Source: Desulfovibrio piger
Lineage (GTDB): Bacteria > Desulfobacterota > Desulfovibrionia > Desulfovibrionales > Desulfovibrionaceae
Length of the DNA stretch: 64,000 nt
Reading direction: 5' to 3'
Assembly (NCBI RefSeq): GCF_951793255.1
Contig: NZ_OX636706.1
Location: forward strand, 3,017,809 to 3,081,808
The notes under the pieces are model-generated. The model was not told the origin of the DNA, ran no database searches, and saw only the letters and a program-made list of their open reading frames with translations. Shown here piece by piece: positions 37,801 through 45,966 of this stretch. The translations under genes and the position numbers were made by a program. Positions within the stretch are counted from its first letter, which is position 1. Every line of letters starts with the position of its first letter.

Positions 37801-38808
37801 ATGGGCTGGGCCGCTTCGGCTGCCCTCGAAGGGACCATCACGGGCAGACCGCCTGAGAACCCCAGGCTGAAGGAATGGTGGAAGCAGAACAACATCAAGC
37901 CCTACTCCATCAAAATCGGGGACAAGTGGTACGAATACCGCCGCTTCGACCCCTTCGGCCTCCTCGTGGGCATGGGGGCCGACCTGGCCGTCTATGGCAA
38001 GGAAATCATCAAGGAAGGTAGTTCCACCCCCCAGAGCGACCCGGTATGGATGCGGCTGGCCATGACCAGCCTCATGACCGTCACCGAGCATCTGAAGGAC
38101 AAGTCCTACTTCCAGGGCATCGCCGATGCCGTGACCGCCATCAACGAACCCGAACGCGGCCTCGATGACTACCTCGGCAGGACCACCGCCTCGTTCGTGC
38201 CCTACTCCGGCTCCCTGCGCTTCATGAAAGACTATCACACGGATACCTTCCAGCGTGAGGCCGACGGCTTCACGGCCCAAGTCCTGAACGCCACGCCCTT
38301 CACCTCTGACAAGGTCCCGCTGCGTTACAACTGGCTGACAGGGGAACCTGTGAGCTACGCCAAGCCCTTCAACAGCAAGGTGGGCGGCGATGCCGTCACT
38401 GAAGAACTGCTGCGCCTTGGTGAAGCCGTCTTCGGAAAGCCCGAAAAAGCCATTCATGGCGTCGCGCTGACACCGGAGCAATACTCCCGCTTCTGCCGGC
38501 TCCACGGCACCATCAAAATCTCCGGCAAGACCCTCCATGACGCGCTTGCCGAGACCATCGCCCATCCCCGTTATGACCAGGCCCGCCGCGTACAGGGGGA
38601 TGCCCCGCTGGGGGAAGAATCGCCCCGCAGCGTCCTGCTCAACCGCATCATCGACAGATACCGGGAAGTGGCCAAGCGGACGATGCTGGCCGAAGACCCC
38701 GGCCTGCTGGAGCAGGTCAGGCGGAAACAGGCAACGGAAAAGCTCTCCCGACGGGGGGCCATGACGAAGGACAACCAGCAGGGCCTCCTGCAACAACTCA
38801 TCCAGTGA
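34885..38808 (+). CDS. Internal virion protein D, gp16-like
   Basis: 1307 aa against 1318 in T7, the largest ejected protein, expected to reach the cytoplasmic membrane. The first 130 residues are Pro/Ala/Glu-rich with three VSPEA(I/L)AAM units at residues 69, 85 and 102. I find no lytic transglycosylase motif at the N-terminus, where T7 gp16 has one. The C-terminal half carries the conserved VNMVGTG, FIRTPMNLFHDAIRHTP and GTITGRPPENPRLKE stretches typical of gp16-like proteins. Ribosome site ACAGGAGG. Confidence 0.88.
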   Translation: MPEIPVMNEGVEGVEGTPQSPAPAPLPEEPADQMQAPAAESPVPGAGASPETLSELDGEPQSPAEPPVVSPEAIAAMSEEAPATVSPEAIAAMTEDSPTATVSPEALAAMEEPDDAGAITADVTVEDEGDGKPVFDLGDAVMSAGQGPYDAVNSVLDLSYSTGRFVSEVLTEGWDKAKFVQHKAPLRFGEYDSQTLVGEVSKGLTQWATGFALTGLAGKALSTGASVASGARTAFASLGKGAVVDSVFFDRQEERLSNFVEQFPELQGPITDFLQARPDDTVPEAMLKMAVEGAGLGIATDTFIAGLRCLRSGRKALSSGESKAAMRQYQQDVEHLDSVMQERQAADGAPAQPAEGAPTGAAPSQTGEAAVPAQSPDAPADKMPVVILKPGQRPPAAHRDGDKLLSSQQALNTAKQAMEADWRALWPITDNINLQTEIFQQPSGSDLLLKLSDAQVDHQLKAAGPQAHKELIASAREDVEKMGFSCEMFFQQGKQAVKDIQRAERVVLKVRALMHNMTDAAIPLARRIINGTASERDKASFDMLARNLQEFIVVNGDLRTVSGRLLNSRNILMTEEKSANILGKGPTDEAFLDKMASPNTRTNKPSAIVGTVAAKPGAPAPDGDGLIIKDWKAVDKMTEDDASRYLLESGIEPQQLMQAARDLLASDTVAARSRMLQQLRPGVNLFDAVNEIRINGMLSGPMTHLVNMVGTGINTTVMKPVERIVGGALSGDMAQVRSGINLAKGMWGSSMYAFKMAAKAWRLGDNILDSSRSRLDAPTHQLTYERIKNSLLKDRPEGELTPRQEQMARAIGWIGTATRIPTRLLLAEDEFFKQAAFRGQLTADLAEEALTKGLKGKQVDEYIAARMDDAFTVRGTPADNTLARRALDFSRDSTWTSELEKGSFGKDIQSFASRHPSVRLIVPFIRTPMNLFHDAIRHTPASLLTRRFHAAIRAGGEARAEALGRLAVGSMMMGWAASAALEGTITGRPPENPRLKEWWKQNNIKPYSIKIGDKWYEYRRFDPFGLLVGMGADLAVYGKEIIKEGSSTPQSDPVWMRLAMTSLMTVTEHLKDKSYFQGIADAVTAINEPERGLDDYLGRTTASFVPYSGSLRFMKDYHTDTFQREADGFTAQVLNATPFTSDKVPLRYNWLTGEPVSYAKPFNSKVGGDAVTEELLRLGEAVFGKPEKAIHGVALTPEQYSRFCRLHGTIKISGKTLHDALAETIAHPRYDQARRVQGDAPLGEESPRSVLLNRIIDRYREVAKRTMLAEDPGLLEQVRRKQATEKLSRRGAMTKDNQQGLLQQLIQ

Positions 38809-38864
38809 CCGACAGGCGGGGGAACGATCTTCCTCCGCCTTCTCTTTTACCCAAAGGACGACAT

Positions 38865-40304
38865 ATGGCCTACTCGTATGTGACCTACACGGGGGACGGT
38901 TCCACCCAAATCTACACCGTCCCCTTCCCCTTCATCAAACAGGAAGACATCCACGTCTTCCTCGATGCCGAAGAGGTCCCCGCAGAGCGTATCGAATGGC
39001 TCTCCGAATCCAGCATCAAGTTCGATATGCCTCCCGAACAGGGGGCCATCATCCGCATCCGCAGAGATACGGACAAAGAAGAAGCCGTGGTGGATTTCCA
39101 TGACGGCTCTGTCCTCTCCGAGGAGGACCTCGACCAGAACACCCGGCAACTCCTGTTCATCGCCCAGGAAGCCTATGATGCCCTGGAAGGCTCCCCCACC
39201 ATCGACAACGACAACAAATGGGACATGCGCGGCCTTCCCATCAAGAACGTCGGACCTGCCGAAGACCCTGACGATGCCGTCAACTACCGGCAGTATTCCA
39301 CGGACATGCTGCCCACCCTCCGGGACCTCCAGCAGAAAACGGCCCAAAGCGAGGCCAATGCCAAAGCCAGCGAAGTGGCCGCCGCCCAAAGCCGGGACGC
39401 CGCAGCGGCCAGCCAGGCCGCCGCGAAGGGAAGCGAGGCGGATGCCAAAGCCAGCGAAGTGGCCGCCGCAGAAAGCGCCCGGCAGGCGGAAGACTGGACG
39501 GAGCGGGCCAAGGCATGGGCAGAATCCCCTACCCCGCCCGACCCTGACGACCCCGAAAGCAAGAGCGCCAAAGAGTGGGCCAAGGCCGCCTCGGATACTG
39601 TCCCCATCGCCACCCCTTCCATCGCAGGCAAGGTCATGCCCCAGACCGGCGACGAGGACGGGCTGGAGCTGGGAGAGGATGGCAGCCTGCGTGTCCGCAA
39701 GGCGACCACCACGCAGCGTGGCGGTGTGCTGGCCAGCACCACGGCGGCGGCCAACACCGTGCCCCAGGCCGGGGAAGACGGCACGCTGGACGCAAGCTGG
39801 GTGCCCAGACCTGACTGTTGGGACATGTTCCCGCCCTTCGTGCCCGTCCCCATCTGGGGCGCGACGCCGGGCGGCAGTGACGGACGCCGGGCCGTCATGC
39901 CCGGAGAAGAGCAGGCACGCGAAGAATGGATCCTCTGCGACGGCGGCAGCGACGGCAAGGACGGCACCGTGCCTGACCTGCGGGGCCGCTATGTCCGCGG
40001 TGCCAGCGAAGCCGAGCCCGAAGGCACGGAAGGCGGCAGCGAAGATGTCGCTGTGGAACTTTCCGGCAGTACCGGGGCCACGACGCTGAGTACAACGCAG
40101 ATGCCCAGCCACACGCACCCGTTCTCTGCCGTCATATCGACTAAAGGACGGTATATGGAGAGCGGGAACCTATACGACAGCGGCAGTTCCAGAACTTCCG
40201 CAACGGGCGGCAACGGCTCCCACACGCATCCTCTGTCCGGGTCGATATCCGGCACGCACACCGACCCTCATCTCGCCATGAACTTCTTCATCAAGGTGGT
40301 CTAG
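38865..40304 (+). CDS. Tail fibre protein, gp17-like
   Basis: 479 aa. The N-terminal 130 residues match the T7 gp17 attachment domain (YVTYTGDGSTQIYTVPFPFI, VVDFHDGSVLSEEDLDQ). A coiled Ala/Ser repeat region (AKASEVAAAQS, twice) forms the shaft. The C-terminus has the collar-like GTVPDLRGRYVRG and two HTH motifs (MPSHTHPF, GSHTHPL) typical of metal-binding fibre tips. Start taken at MAYSYVTY, not the longer frame from 38805, because AAAGGACG precedes it. Confidence 0.9.
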   Translation: MAYSYVTYTGDGSTQIYTVPFPFIKQEDIHVFLDAEEVPAERIEWLSESSIKFDMPPEQGAIIRIRRDTDKEEAVVDFHDGSVLSEEDLDQNTRQLLFIAQEAYDALEGSPTIDNDNKWDMRGLPIKNVGPAEDPDDAVNYRQYSTDMLPTLRDLQQKTAQSEANAKASEVAAAQSRDAAAASQAAAKGSEADAKASEVAAAESARQAEDWTERAKAWAESPTPPDPDDPESKSAKEWAKAASDTVPIATPSIAGKVMPQTGDEDGLELGEDGSLRVRKATTTQRGGVLASTTAAANTVPQAGEDGTLDASWVPRPDCWDMFPPFVPVPIWGATPGGSDGRRAVMPGEEQAREEWILCDGGSDGKDGTVPDLRGRYVRGASEAEPEGTEGGSEDVAVELSGSTGATTLSTTQMPSHTHPFSAVISTKGRYMESGNLYDSGSSRTSATGGNGSHTHPLSGSISGTHTDPHLAMNFFIKVV

Positions 40305-40305
40305 C

Positions 40306-40983
40306 ATGAAAACACACGTCACCGTCATCCCGTCCGACGGCATCATCTCTGTGGACGGGGAAGTGCTGTTCCTGGACGGCATCAAATCCGAGACCTTCCA
40401 TGCCCTCCAGTGGCACGATGGCGCGGGCCATGTGGAGCCCGGCAACGGCCTGCCCAACGAGGAGCTTTCCACCGATGATTACGCCGGGCGCGTGGCCCCC
40501 TTCGTGGCCCTGTGGGAAACGGAGAAAGAACGGCTGACCGCCGAAGCAGCAGCCGCCGAGGAAGCCTACAACTCCCTGGAGAACGTGAAGGCCCGAAAGC
40601 TGGCCGTCATCGACGCCGAGACCTCGGCAGCCATCCTGGCGGGTTTCGAGTGCGAGGCCACGCCGCCGGATACTGGCGTGCCGGAGCTGCTGCACTTCTC
40701 CTACGACAGTTTTGACCAGCAGAACTTCGCCGACGCGGCTGTGTCCATGCAGCTCGCGACGGCCAGCGATGGCGGTATCCCCACAACCACGCCCTGGAAT
40801 GCCTACCGTAACCACACGGCGGACAGCAAAGGCGACCTGGTTATCTTGCAGTTGACCGCCGAGACCTTCCTGCCCATCTATGCGGCCGCGCTGAACCACA
40901 AGGCAACGAAAATGGCCGAAGGTGGACAGCGCAAAGCTGCCGTGGCCGCCGCGCAGACCGTAGAAGACGTGGAGGCCATCTGA
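40306..40983 (+). CDS. Tail fibre-associated protein, DUF4376-like
   Basis: 225 aa directly after the fibre gene. The first 50 residues (ISVDGEVLFLDGI...ALQWHDG) resemble tail-protein N-termini, a coiled linker follows, and residues 100-220 look like the DUF4376 helical domain (AAALNHKATKMAEGGQRKAAVAAA). It may be a chaperone or tip component of the fibre. Confidence 0.65.
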   Translation: MKTHVTVIPSDGIISVDGEVLFLDGIKSETFHALQWHDGAGHVEPGNGLPNEELSTDDYAGRVAPFVALWETEKERLTAEAAAAEEAYNSLENVKARKLAVIDAETSAAILAGFECEATPPDTGVPELLHFSYDSFDQQNFADAAVSMQLATASDGGIPTTTPWNAYRNHTADSKGDLVILQLTAETFLPIYAAALNHKATKMAEGGQRKAAVAAAQTVEDVEAI

Positions 40984-41252
40984 TGCCCGCCTATCTGCAC
41001 GGCCTGCTGGTGGCCTGCGACCAGCTCCTCAATGCCCTGCTGGACGGCTGGCCCGACGAGACGCTGAGTTCCCGCTGCTGGCGCTGGCACAAAGATGACG
41101 TGCGCTCCTGGCCCTGCCGCTGGCTGGATACCCTCGCGGCCCTGTTCGGGGACGAGGACCACTGCCGTTCCGCCTATGACAGCGAACGCCGCAGACGCCA
41201 GCTCCCGCCCGAACTGCGCTGTGTCTGCGATGTCAGGGAAGGAGGGGACTGA
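40983..41252 (+). CDS. Conserved small phage protein of unknown function
   Basis: 89 aa. GWPDETLSSRCWRW and RRRQLPPELRC are strongly conserved in small proteins next to tail or lysis genes of many proteobacterial phages as I remember them; no function known. One-base overlaps with the genes on both sides (TGATG type) show tight coupling. Confidence 0.65.
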   Translation: MPAYLHGLLVACDQLLNALLDGWPDETLSSRCWRWHKDDVRSWPCRWLDTLAALFGDEDHCRSAYDSERRRRQLPPELRCVCDVREGGD

Positions 41253-41572
41253 TGCCCAGGCCTGAATATCCGGCCCCCATGGTCCCGCCCCACCCCTGCC
41301 AGCATGAAGGGGACATCTCGGTCCTCAACGCCGCTCTGGCGGAAATCAAGGACACCCTGCGCGACCTCAAGGACCTGCTGGCCTCCAATGCGGCCCTGGA
41401 GGAGCAGGCCATCATCACCCGCAACTCCCTGAAGGAAATCAACGAGCGCCTCCGCAGCGTGGAGCTGGAGCAGGCCAGGAGCAAGGGAAACAGCAAGTGG
41501 ACGGACAGGATAATCTGGGCCATCACCTCTGCGGCCCTTGGCGGGGCCGTGGCGCTGGCCTTGAAAGTGTAG
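41252..41572 (+). CDS. Coiled-coil membrane protein, XhlA/holin-like
   Basis: 106 aa: an N-terminal coil (DISVLNAALAEIKDTLRDLKDLL...LRSVELEQARSK) and a C-terminal transmembrane segment (IIWAITSAALGGAVALAL). This layout matches hemolysin XhlA-type lysis helpers, and T7 has its holin gene 17.5 at this place. It could serve as second holin or as spanin partner. Part of the coil is an exact DNA repeat of the DUF3310 gene. Confidence 0.6.
   Translation: MPRPEYPAPMVPPHPCQHEGDISVLNAALAEIKDTLRDLKDLLASNAALEEQAIITRNSLKEINERLRSVELEQARSKGNSKWTDRIIWAITSAALGGAVALALKV
41312..41345 (+). repeat. 34-bp direct repeat, copy 2
   Basis: Exact match to 20089-20122. Confidence 0.9.
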
Positions 41573-42049
41573 ATATTGCCATACGGTAATTTATAGGGTA
41601 TTGCTACTGACAGACACACAAAAGGCGGAGAGTGCTGCTAACACCCTCCGCCCCGGCAGAGATTGTGGGTATGTGTTCTCCCACTACGGGAGCCGTCCCT
41701 TGCCGGTTACGGTTATTGAGGACAGCCCCTGATAGCGTTGGCCCGCCGTCAGGGGCCTTTCCATATCCATCGTGTGACGGCTAGAACTCATTCATGAGCA
41801 GCCGTTTCAGGACTTCAGCGAACAGGTTTGCAAGGACCTGGACGCAAAAATCCATGAACGCCTGGTTCATGGGCATCCCTCCTTGTTGGTGTCTCTCTGC
41901 CTTTGGACACACAGCAAGGGAACGACATACCGCCGACGATTTTACAGCAAGGCCCCGCCTCTTTCAAGCAAACGAAGGAGACGGGGCTTTTTTCGTCCCC
42001 TCCTCCGCCGGACCACACGACAAACACGCGACACCAAGGAACGACCACC
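41573..42049. other. Structured non-coding gap before terminase small subunit
   Basis: About 480 bp with no convincing gene but several hairpins: GGCGGAG/CTCCGCC near 41621-41663, GCCCCTGA/TCAGGGGC at 41725-41756 and a terminator at 41952-41993. It separates the tail/lysis genes from the packaging genes. An RNA function or a lost gene are both possible. Confidence 0.4.
41952..41993 (+). terminator. Terminator upstream of terminase small subunit
   Basis: GCCCCG/CGGGGC stem extended by CTC/GAG with one mismatch, then six T. It would end the tail/lysis transcript. Confidence 0.7.
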
Positions 42050-42307
42050 ATGTCCGAACGCAACCAACGCGGCACCGAAGCCGAGCTGGCGGGCCTCCAC
42101 GGCCTGCTCTCCCAATACTTCAGTGCCCGCCTCAACTCCGGGGAAGCCCTCACCTCCAGCGAGCTGAACGTCATCAGGCAATTCCTGAAGGACAACGGCA
42201 TCGACTGCGTGGGCAGCGAGAACCCCGTCATCAACGACATCACCAAGAACCTGCCCTCGTTCGATGACGACATGGACGGGCAGGACAGCACCGGTCTGCT
42301 CAACTAG
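42050..42307 (+). CDS. Terminase small subunit, gp18-like
   Basis: 85 aa (T7 gp18 89). Helical; SSELNVIRQFLKDNGIDC and an acidic end (DDDMDGQDSTG) fit small terminases of T7-like phages, which recognise concatemer DNA with the large subunit. AAGGA precedes the ATG. Identification relies on size and on the large subunit that follows. Confidence 0.75.
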   Translation: MSERNQRGTEAELAGLHGLLSQYFSARLNSGEALTSSELNVIRQFLKDNGIDCVGSENPVINDITKNLPSFDDDMDGQDSTGLLN

Positions 42308-42332
42308 CGACCATCCCCCAGAACCTTCGACC

Positions 42333-42375
42333 ATCCCCGTGGGTGTCCTTGCGGCACCTGCGGGGATTTTTTTTT
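42333..42375 (+). terminator. Terminator between the terminase genes
   Basis: ATCCCCG/CGGGGAT with an inner GGTG/CACC, then nine T. Only 13 bp remain to the large-subunit ATG, so it likely lowers large-subunit synthesis relative to the small subunit. Confidence 0.8.
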
Positions 42376-42388
42376 GAGGTCACGAACC

Positions 42389-44269
42389 ATGGCAAACAGC
42401 ACTCCCCTATCCCCCAAGTTCACTCCCCTGCCGGACAAACTCCGGGACTTCCGCACCTTCCTCGTCCTGGTCTGGCGTCACCTCGGCCTGCCCGACCCCA
42501 CCCCGGTCCAGCTCGACATCGCCCGCTGGCTCCAGTACGGCCCGCGCCGCAGCGTGACCGAAGCCTTCCGTGGTGTAGGCAAGAGCTGGATTACGGCGGC
42601 CTTCGTGGTCTGGAGCCTGCGTATGGACCCCCAGCTCAAGTTCATGGTGCTGTCGGCATCCAAGGACAGGGCCGACAACTTCACCTCGTTCTGCCTGCGG
42701 CTCATCAACGACATCCCCGCCCTGCAATGCCTCATCCCCAGGACGGAACAGCGATGCTCCAAGCTCTCCTTCGACGTGGCCCCGGCCAAGCCCGACCAGG
42801 CCCCCAGCGTCACCAGCAAGGGGATCTTCAGCCAGATAACCGGGGGCCGCGCCGACATCATCATCGCCGACGACATCGAGGTGCCCAACAACTCCTACAC
42901 CCAGATGATGCGGGACAAGCTCTCCGAGGCCGTCAAGGAGTTCGACGCCATCCTCAAGCCCGGCGGGCGCATCATCTATCTGGGCACCCCCCAGACCGAG
43001 CAGAGCCTCTACAACTCCCTGCCCGACCGTGGCTACAGCGTCCGCGTCTGGCCCGCCAGGTTCCCTTCTGAGGACCAGTTGGTGAATTATGGGGAAACAC
43101 TCGCGCCTTTCATTTTGAAGGCTCTGGAGGCCGGTTCCGGGCTGTCTGGGGCCACTACGGACCCGCGCCGCTTCTCGGACGACGACCTCCTGGAGCGCGA
43201 GCTGTCCTATGGCCGTGCCGGCTTCCAGCTCCAGTTCATGCTGGATACCCGGCTCTCGGATGCCGAGCGGTATCCCCTGAAACTTGCCGACCTCATCATC
43301 ATGGGCTGCGGGGCCTCAGATGTCCCGGAAAAGCCCATCTGGGCGTCGGGAGTGGGCAACGTCATCAACGACCTGCCCTGCGTCGGTCTGAACGGCGACA
43401 GGTATCATTCCGCCGCATTCCTGGCCGGCTCGTGGGTCCCGTACACCGGGGCCGTCATGGCCATCGACCCTTCCGGCAGGGGCAGCGACGAGACCGCCGT
43501 GGTGGTGCTGAAGATGCTCAACGGCTTCCTCTACCTGACGGCCATCCGGGCCTACACGGACGGCTACTCCGAGGAGACCCTCAAGGCCATCGTCAAGCTG
43601 GCCAGGGAACAGCAGGTGAACAGCGTGGTCATCGAGGCCAACTTCGGTGACGGCATGTTCACCCGGCTCATCGGCCCCTACTTCACCCGCGACTACCCCT
43701 GCCATATCGAGGAGGTGAAGCACAACAAACAGAAGGAGGCCCGCATCATCGACACCCTGGAGCCCGTCATGCGCCAGCACAAGCTGGTGGTGGACAGGAA
43801 CGTGGTCGTCTGGGACTACGACAGCACCAAGGGGATGCCGGTGGAAAAGGCCCTGAAGTATCAGCTCTTCTACCAGATGTCCCGCATCACCCGCGACCGG
43901 GGCTCCCTCTCCCATGACGACCGCCTCGACTGCCTCGCCATGGCGGTGAACTACTGGGTCGAGATGATGGGGCAGGACGCGGACAAAAAGATGGTCCAGC
44001 GCAACGAGAAGCTCCTGCTGGAAGAACTGAAGGCGTGGGACGATGCCGGCAGCCTGAGCCTGAGCAGGAACAAGGTCACGGTCTCCGGCGGGCCTGATGC
44101 CCTGACGGCGGCCATCCAGCCCGTGGACATGCTGTTCAGCTTCAGCTCGTTCACCGTGGGTGACAGCAGGTCGTCCAGCTCCGGGGCCGGGAGGATTGGA
44201 GGACGAGGCGGCATCCCTTCCCAGACACGCTCCCGCTTCGGAGGCGGGGCAAGGCGGTGGGCCAGATAG
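42389..44269 (+). CDS. Terminase large subunit, gp19-like
   Basis: 626 aa (T7 586). ATPase Walker A FRGVGKSW at residues 60-67 and Walker B ADIIIADDIE near 155; the nuclease domain has AIDPSGRGSDETA near 355 and HDDRLDC near 510. It translocates DNA into the capsid and cuts concatemers. The end is Ser/Gly/Arg-rich. ATG at 42389 preferred over the upstream TTG because the N-terminus then matches the family. Last gene of the late block. Confidence 0.95.
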   Translation: MANSTPLSPKFTPLPDKLRDFRTFLVLVWRHLGLPDPTPVQLDIARWLQYGPRRSVTEAFRGVGKSWITAAFVVWSLRMDPQLKFMVLSASKDRADNFTSFCLRLINDIPALQCLIPRTEQRCSKLSFDVAPAKPDQAPSVTSKGIFSQITGGRADIIIADDIEVPNNSYTQMMRDKLSEAVKEFDAILKPGGRIIYLGTPQTEQSLYNSLPDRGYSVRVWPARFPSEDQLVNYGETLAPFILKALEAGSGLSGATTDPRRFSDDDLLERELSYGRAGFQLQFMLDTRLSDAERYPLKLADLIIMGCGASDVPEKPIWASGVGNVINDLPCVGLNGDRYHSAAFLAGSWVPYTGAVMAIDPSGRGSDETAVVVLKMLNGFLYLTAIRAYTDGYSEETLKAIVKLAREQQVNSVVIEANFGDGMFTRLIGPYFTRDYPCHIEEVKHNKQKEARIIDTLEPVMRQHKLVVDRNVVVWDYDSTKGMPVEKALKYQLFYQMSRITRDRGSLSHDDRLDCLAMAVNYWVEMMGQDADKKMVQRNEKLLLEELKAWDDAGSLSLSRNKVTVSGGPDALTAAIQPVDMLFSFSSFTVGDSRSSSSGAGRIGGRGGIPSQTRSRFGGGARRWAR

Positions 44270-45333
44270 GCCAAGACCTCTCCTACTTTGGGGTGGAAAG
44301 GCTGGTCTGATGGGCCAAGACCTCCCCTACTTCGGGGTGGGCGGAGCAGACAGGTAAAGACCTCCCTGCTTTGAGGCAGGGGGTCGATTCGCCTAGGCAG
44401 AATATCTGCCCGGACAAGAAGGAAGAGGAGGAGAAGGAGGGGCCATGCAGCATCAGGAGGTCGATTCCCCAGGTGCATGGTTCCTCCCTGCTCCATCCTT
44501 GATTCATCATAATAAGAAGAAAATCATGGTCTTAGAATTAGGTTGCACTTCTTGGAGGAAGGGAAAAGGGACCCCCTAAAGAATCCCCTATCCTTTCCCT
44601 AAACATTCCCTTAGCTCTTCTTGATTAAAGGTTCTGATAAGATTTTCTTTTATGATTGTGATAGAGCATCTTCAAATAAGAATAACTCTAGTAAACTGTA
44701 GCAACATCCCTATCCCATTGACATTCTATAGTTATCCAAGATAAAATATTCCCCTGCTCTCACAGACAGAGAGACGGAAGCAGTGTGGAAAGTCAGGCTG
44801 AAGGCAGCGAAAGAGGGACGGAAGGAGAACTGAAGTGTCTCTGAAGTACCTCGGAAGTGTCTCTGGAGCTGGCTGGCTCATGGGAGCGAGAGGTTCCCAG
44901 GGGGACACTGTGGGAATCCTGGGTGGCACCGGGGGAATCCTAGGGGGCCTGAACGGAATCCAGGGTGGCACCGGGGTGTTTTTGGCAGAAAAATTTGAAA
45001 GCCCTACACGATGTGTAGAGAGCCTGTCTCCCCCATCGGCCCAAGGTCATTTGAGCCTGTTCAAAGCTTATTAGAAAGGACGGCCTGCCCTGCCAAAACC
45101 TCTATATATGCAACCAAGGCCGCAACCAAAGCCGGCAAACCGTTGCTATTCCTTGCTTTGCGATGGATTGTAAATCCCTTTCACGGCTTGGGCTTGGTAT
45201 TCCGGCCCTGTCGTGGCCTTGACTTGGCCTTGTCTTTGCCTTGTTATTCTGCCTTGCCTGAAAGCATGATGTCAGGATTCTTTACACTTTGTGAAAATCG
45301 TTTTCAATTTTAGAAACATCTATTCGGGACACT
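44270..45333. other. Gene-poor AT-rising region, candidate packaging end
   Basis: It starts with three related hairpins: CCAAGACCT(C)CCTACTT repeats at 44270 and 44325 and a GACCTCCCTGC/GCAGGGGGTC stem near 44360-44390. Then comes phage promoter candidate 5, four degenerate 11-12-bp units beginning CCCCTAAA/CCCCTA/CCCTAAA/CCCTTA (44572-44613), and Gly-codon-like GGAATCC(T/A)GGGTGGCACC repeats (44910-44975). An open frame 44835-45074 has a good ribosome site but reads as a repeat; I do not trust it as a gene. Confidence 0.5.
44537..44559 (+). promoter_or_regulatory. Phage RNA polymerase promoter candidate 5
   Basis: ATTAGGTTGCACTT then CTTGGAGGA. The upstream half is perfect; the start region varies. 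At the end of the late genes it could be the counterpart of the T7 phi-OR/phi-OL promoters near the genome ends, or drive the accessory arm. Confidence 0.6.
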
Positions 45334-45588
45334 ATGGAAAGCCTGATAAAAAACATTGAATCTATAGTCGGGATGTTCTTAATCTCTTGCCTTGCCGCTC
45401 TTCCTGTTTGGGGAGTCGTCTATCAAGAAGCTAGGAAGAGAGGGCTAGAATCAAAATGGATAATATGTAAAATTGCTTTAGTCCTTCTCTTTTTATATCT
45501 ATGTGTTTATAATTTTGAAATTTATGACCTTAAAGAGCAGATAAAAGAGCTCGAAAAGCTATTGAAAATCAACGGTATAGAATACTAA
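45334..45588 (+). CDS. Small membrane protein with C-terminal coil
   Basis: 84 aa with two transmembrane stretches (about 11-30 and 47-62) and a C-terminal coil DLKEQIKELEKLLKI. AT-rich codon use unlike the phage core. No family recognised; superinfection exclusion is one possibility for such genes in lysogenic arms, but that is inference. Confidence 0.6.
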   Translation: MESLIKNIESIVGMFLISCLAALPVWGVVYQEARKRGLESKWIICKIALVLLFLYLCVYNFEIYDLKEQIKELEKLLKINGIEY

Positions 45589-45645
45589 AACAGCCCCACC
45601 ATAAAAATACATCATCCATATCCCAGCCTCTTTGAGGACTACGCA

Positions 45646-45861
45646 ATGCCTATAGAATTACACGGAACATACTACACGGCTACCGAAGCCGCCGAAGAGC
45701 TAGGCTACAGGGATGGCTCTTACGTTTCCCGGCTATGCTCACAAGGGACAATCCCTGCCTCTCGTGTAGGCACAGTGTGGCTCATTCCTGCCACTTGGGT
45801 ACTTGAGCAAAAGAAAATTTCACCAAAAGGTCAAGGAAGCCGCGGAGTTAGCAGGAAATAA
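45646..45861 (+). CDS. HTH DNA-binding protein (excisionase/MerR-type)
   Basis: 71 aa. TATEAAEELGYRDGSYVSRLCSQGTIPASRVGTVWLIP is a winged helix-turn-helix of the excisionase/HTH_17 kind covering most of the chain, followed by a basic tail. It could be the recombination directionality factor or an immunity regulator. Palindromic 20-bp sites lie 6 bp after its stop and 106 bp beyond. Confidence 0.75.
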   Translation: MPIELHGTYYTATEAAEELGYRDGSYVSRLCSQGTIPASRVGTVWLIPATWVLEQKKISPKGQGSRGVSRK

Positions 45862-45867
45862 AAAATA

Positions 45868-45907
45868 TTATCCAAACATCTTGACTTTTATCCAGACATT
45901 CGGATAA
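45868..45907. promoter_or_regulatory. Operator-like tandem sites (TTATCC..GGATAA)
   Basis: Two abutting 20-bp units: 45868-45887 (TTATCCAA, then a degenerate right half) and 45888-45907 (TTATCC, 8 nt, GGATAA). A third, perfect copy lies at 45967-45986. The period of exactly 20 bp places them on related DNA faces. Confidence 0.55.
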
Positions 45908-45959
45908 AAAAGACTTGCGAGGGCGAGAGAAGCCCAGGGACGCAAGTCCTTTTTCTTTT
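45906..45959. terminator. Bidirectional terminator between operator sites
   Basis: GACTTGCG/CGCAAGTC stem with inner GGGC/GCCC, A-rich on the left and CTTTTTCTTTT on the right. It ends the transcript of the HTH gene. Confidence 0.75.
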
Positions 45960-45966
45960 CGCCTTA

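Noticed and set aside
32320..38796. Very long minus-strand open frame antisense to the internal virion protein genes
   Set aside because: It mirrors the GC-rich codon use of three well-recognised plus-strand genes and has low-complexity composition with no family likeness or ribosome site.
44835..45074. 79-aa Gly-rich open frame with a good ribosome site
   Set aside because: Consists of short DNA repeats and lies in a gene-poor stretch; kept only as part of the region description.
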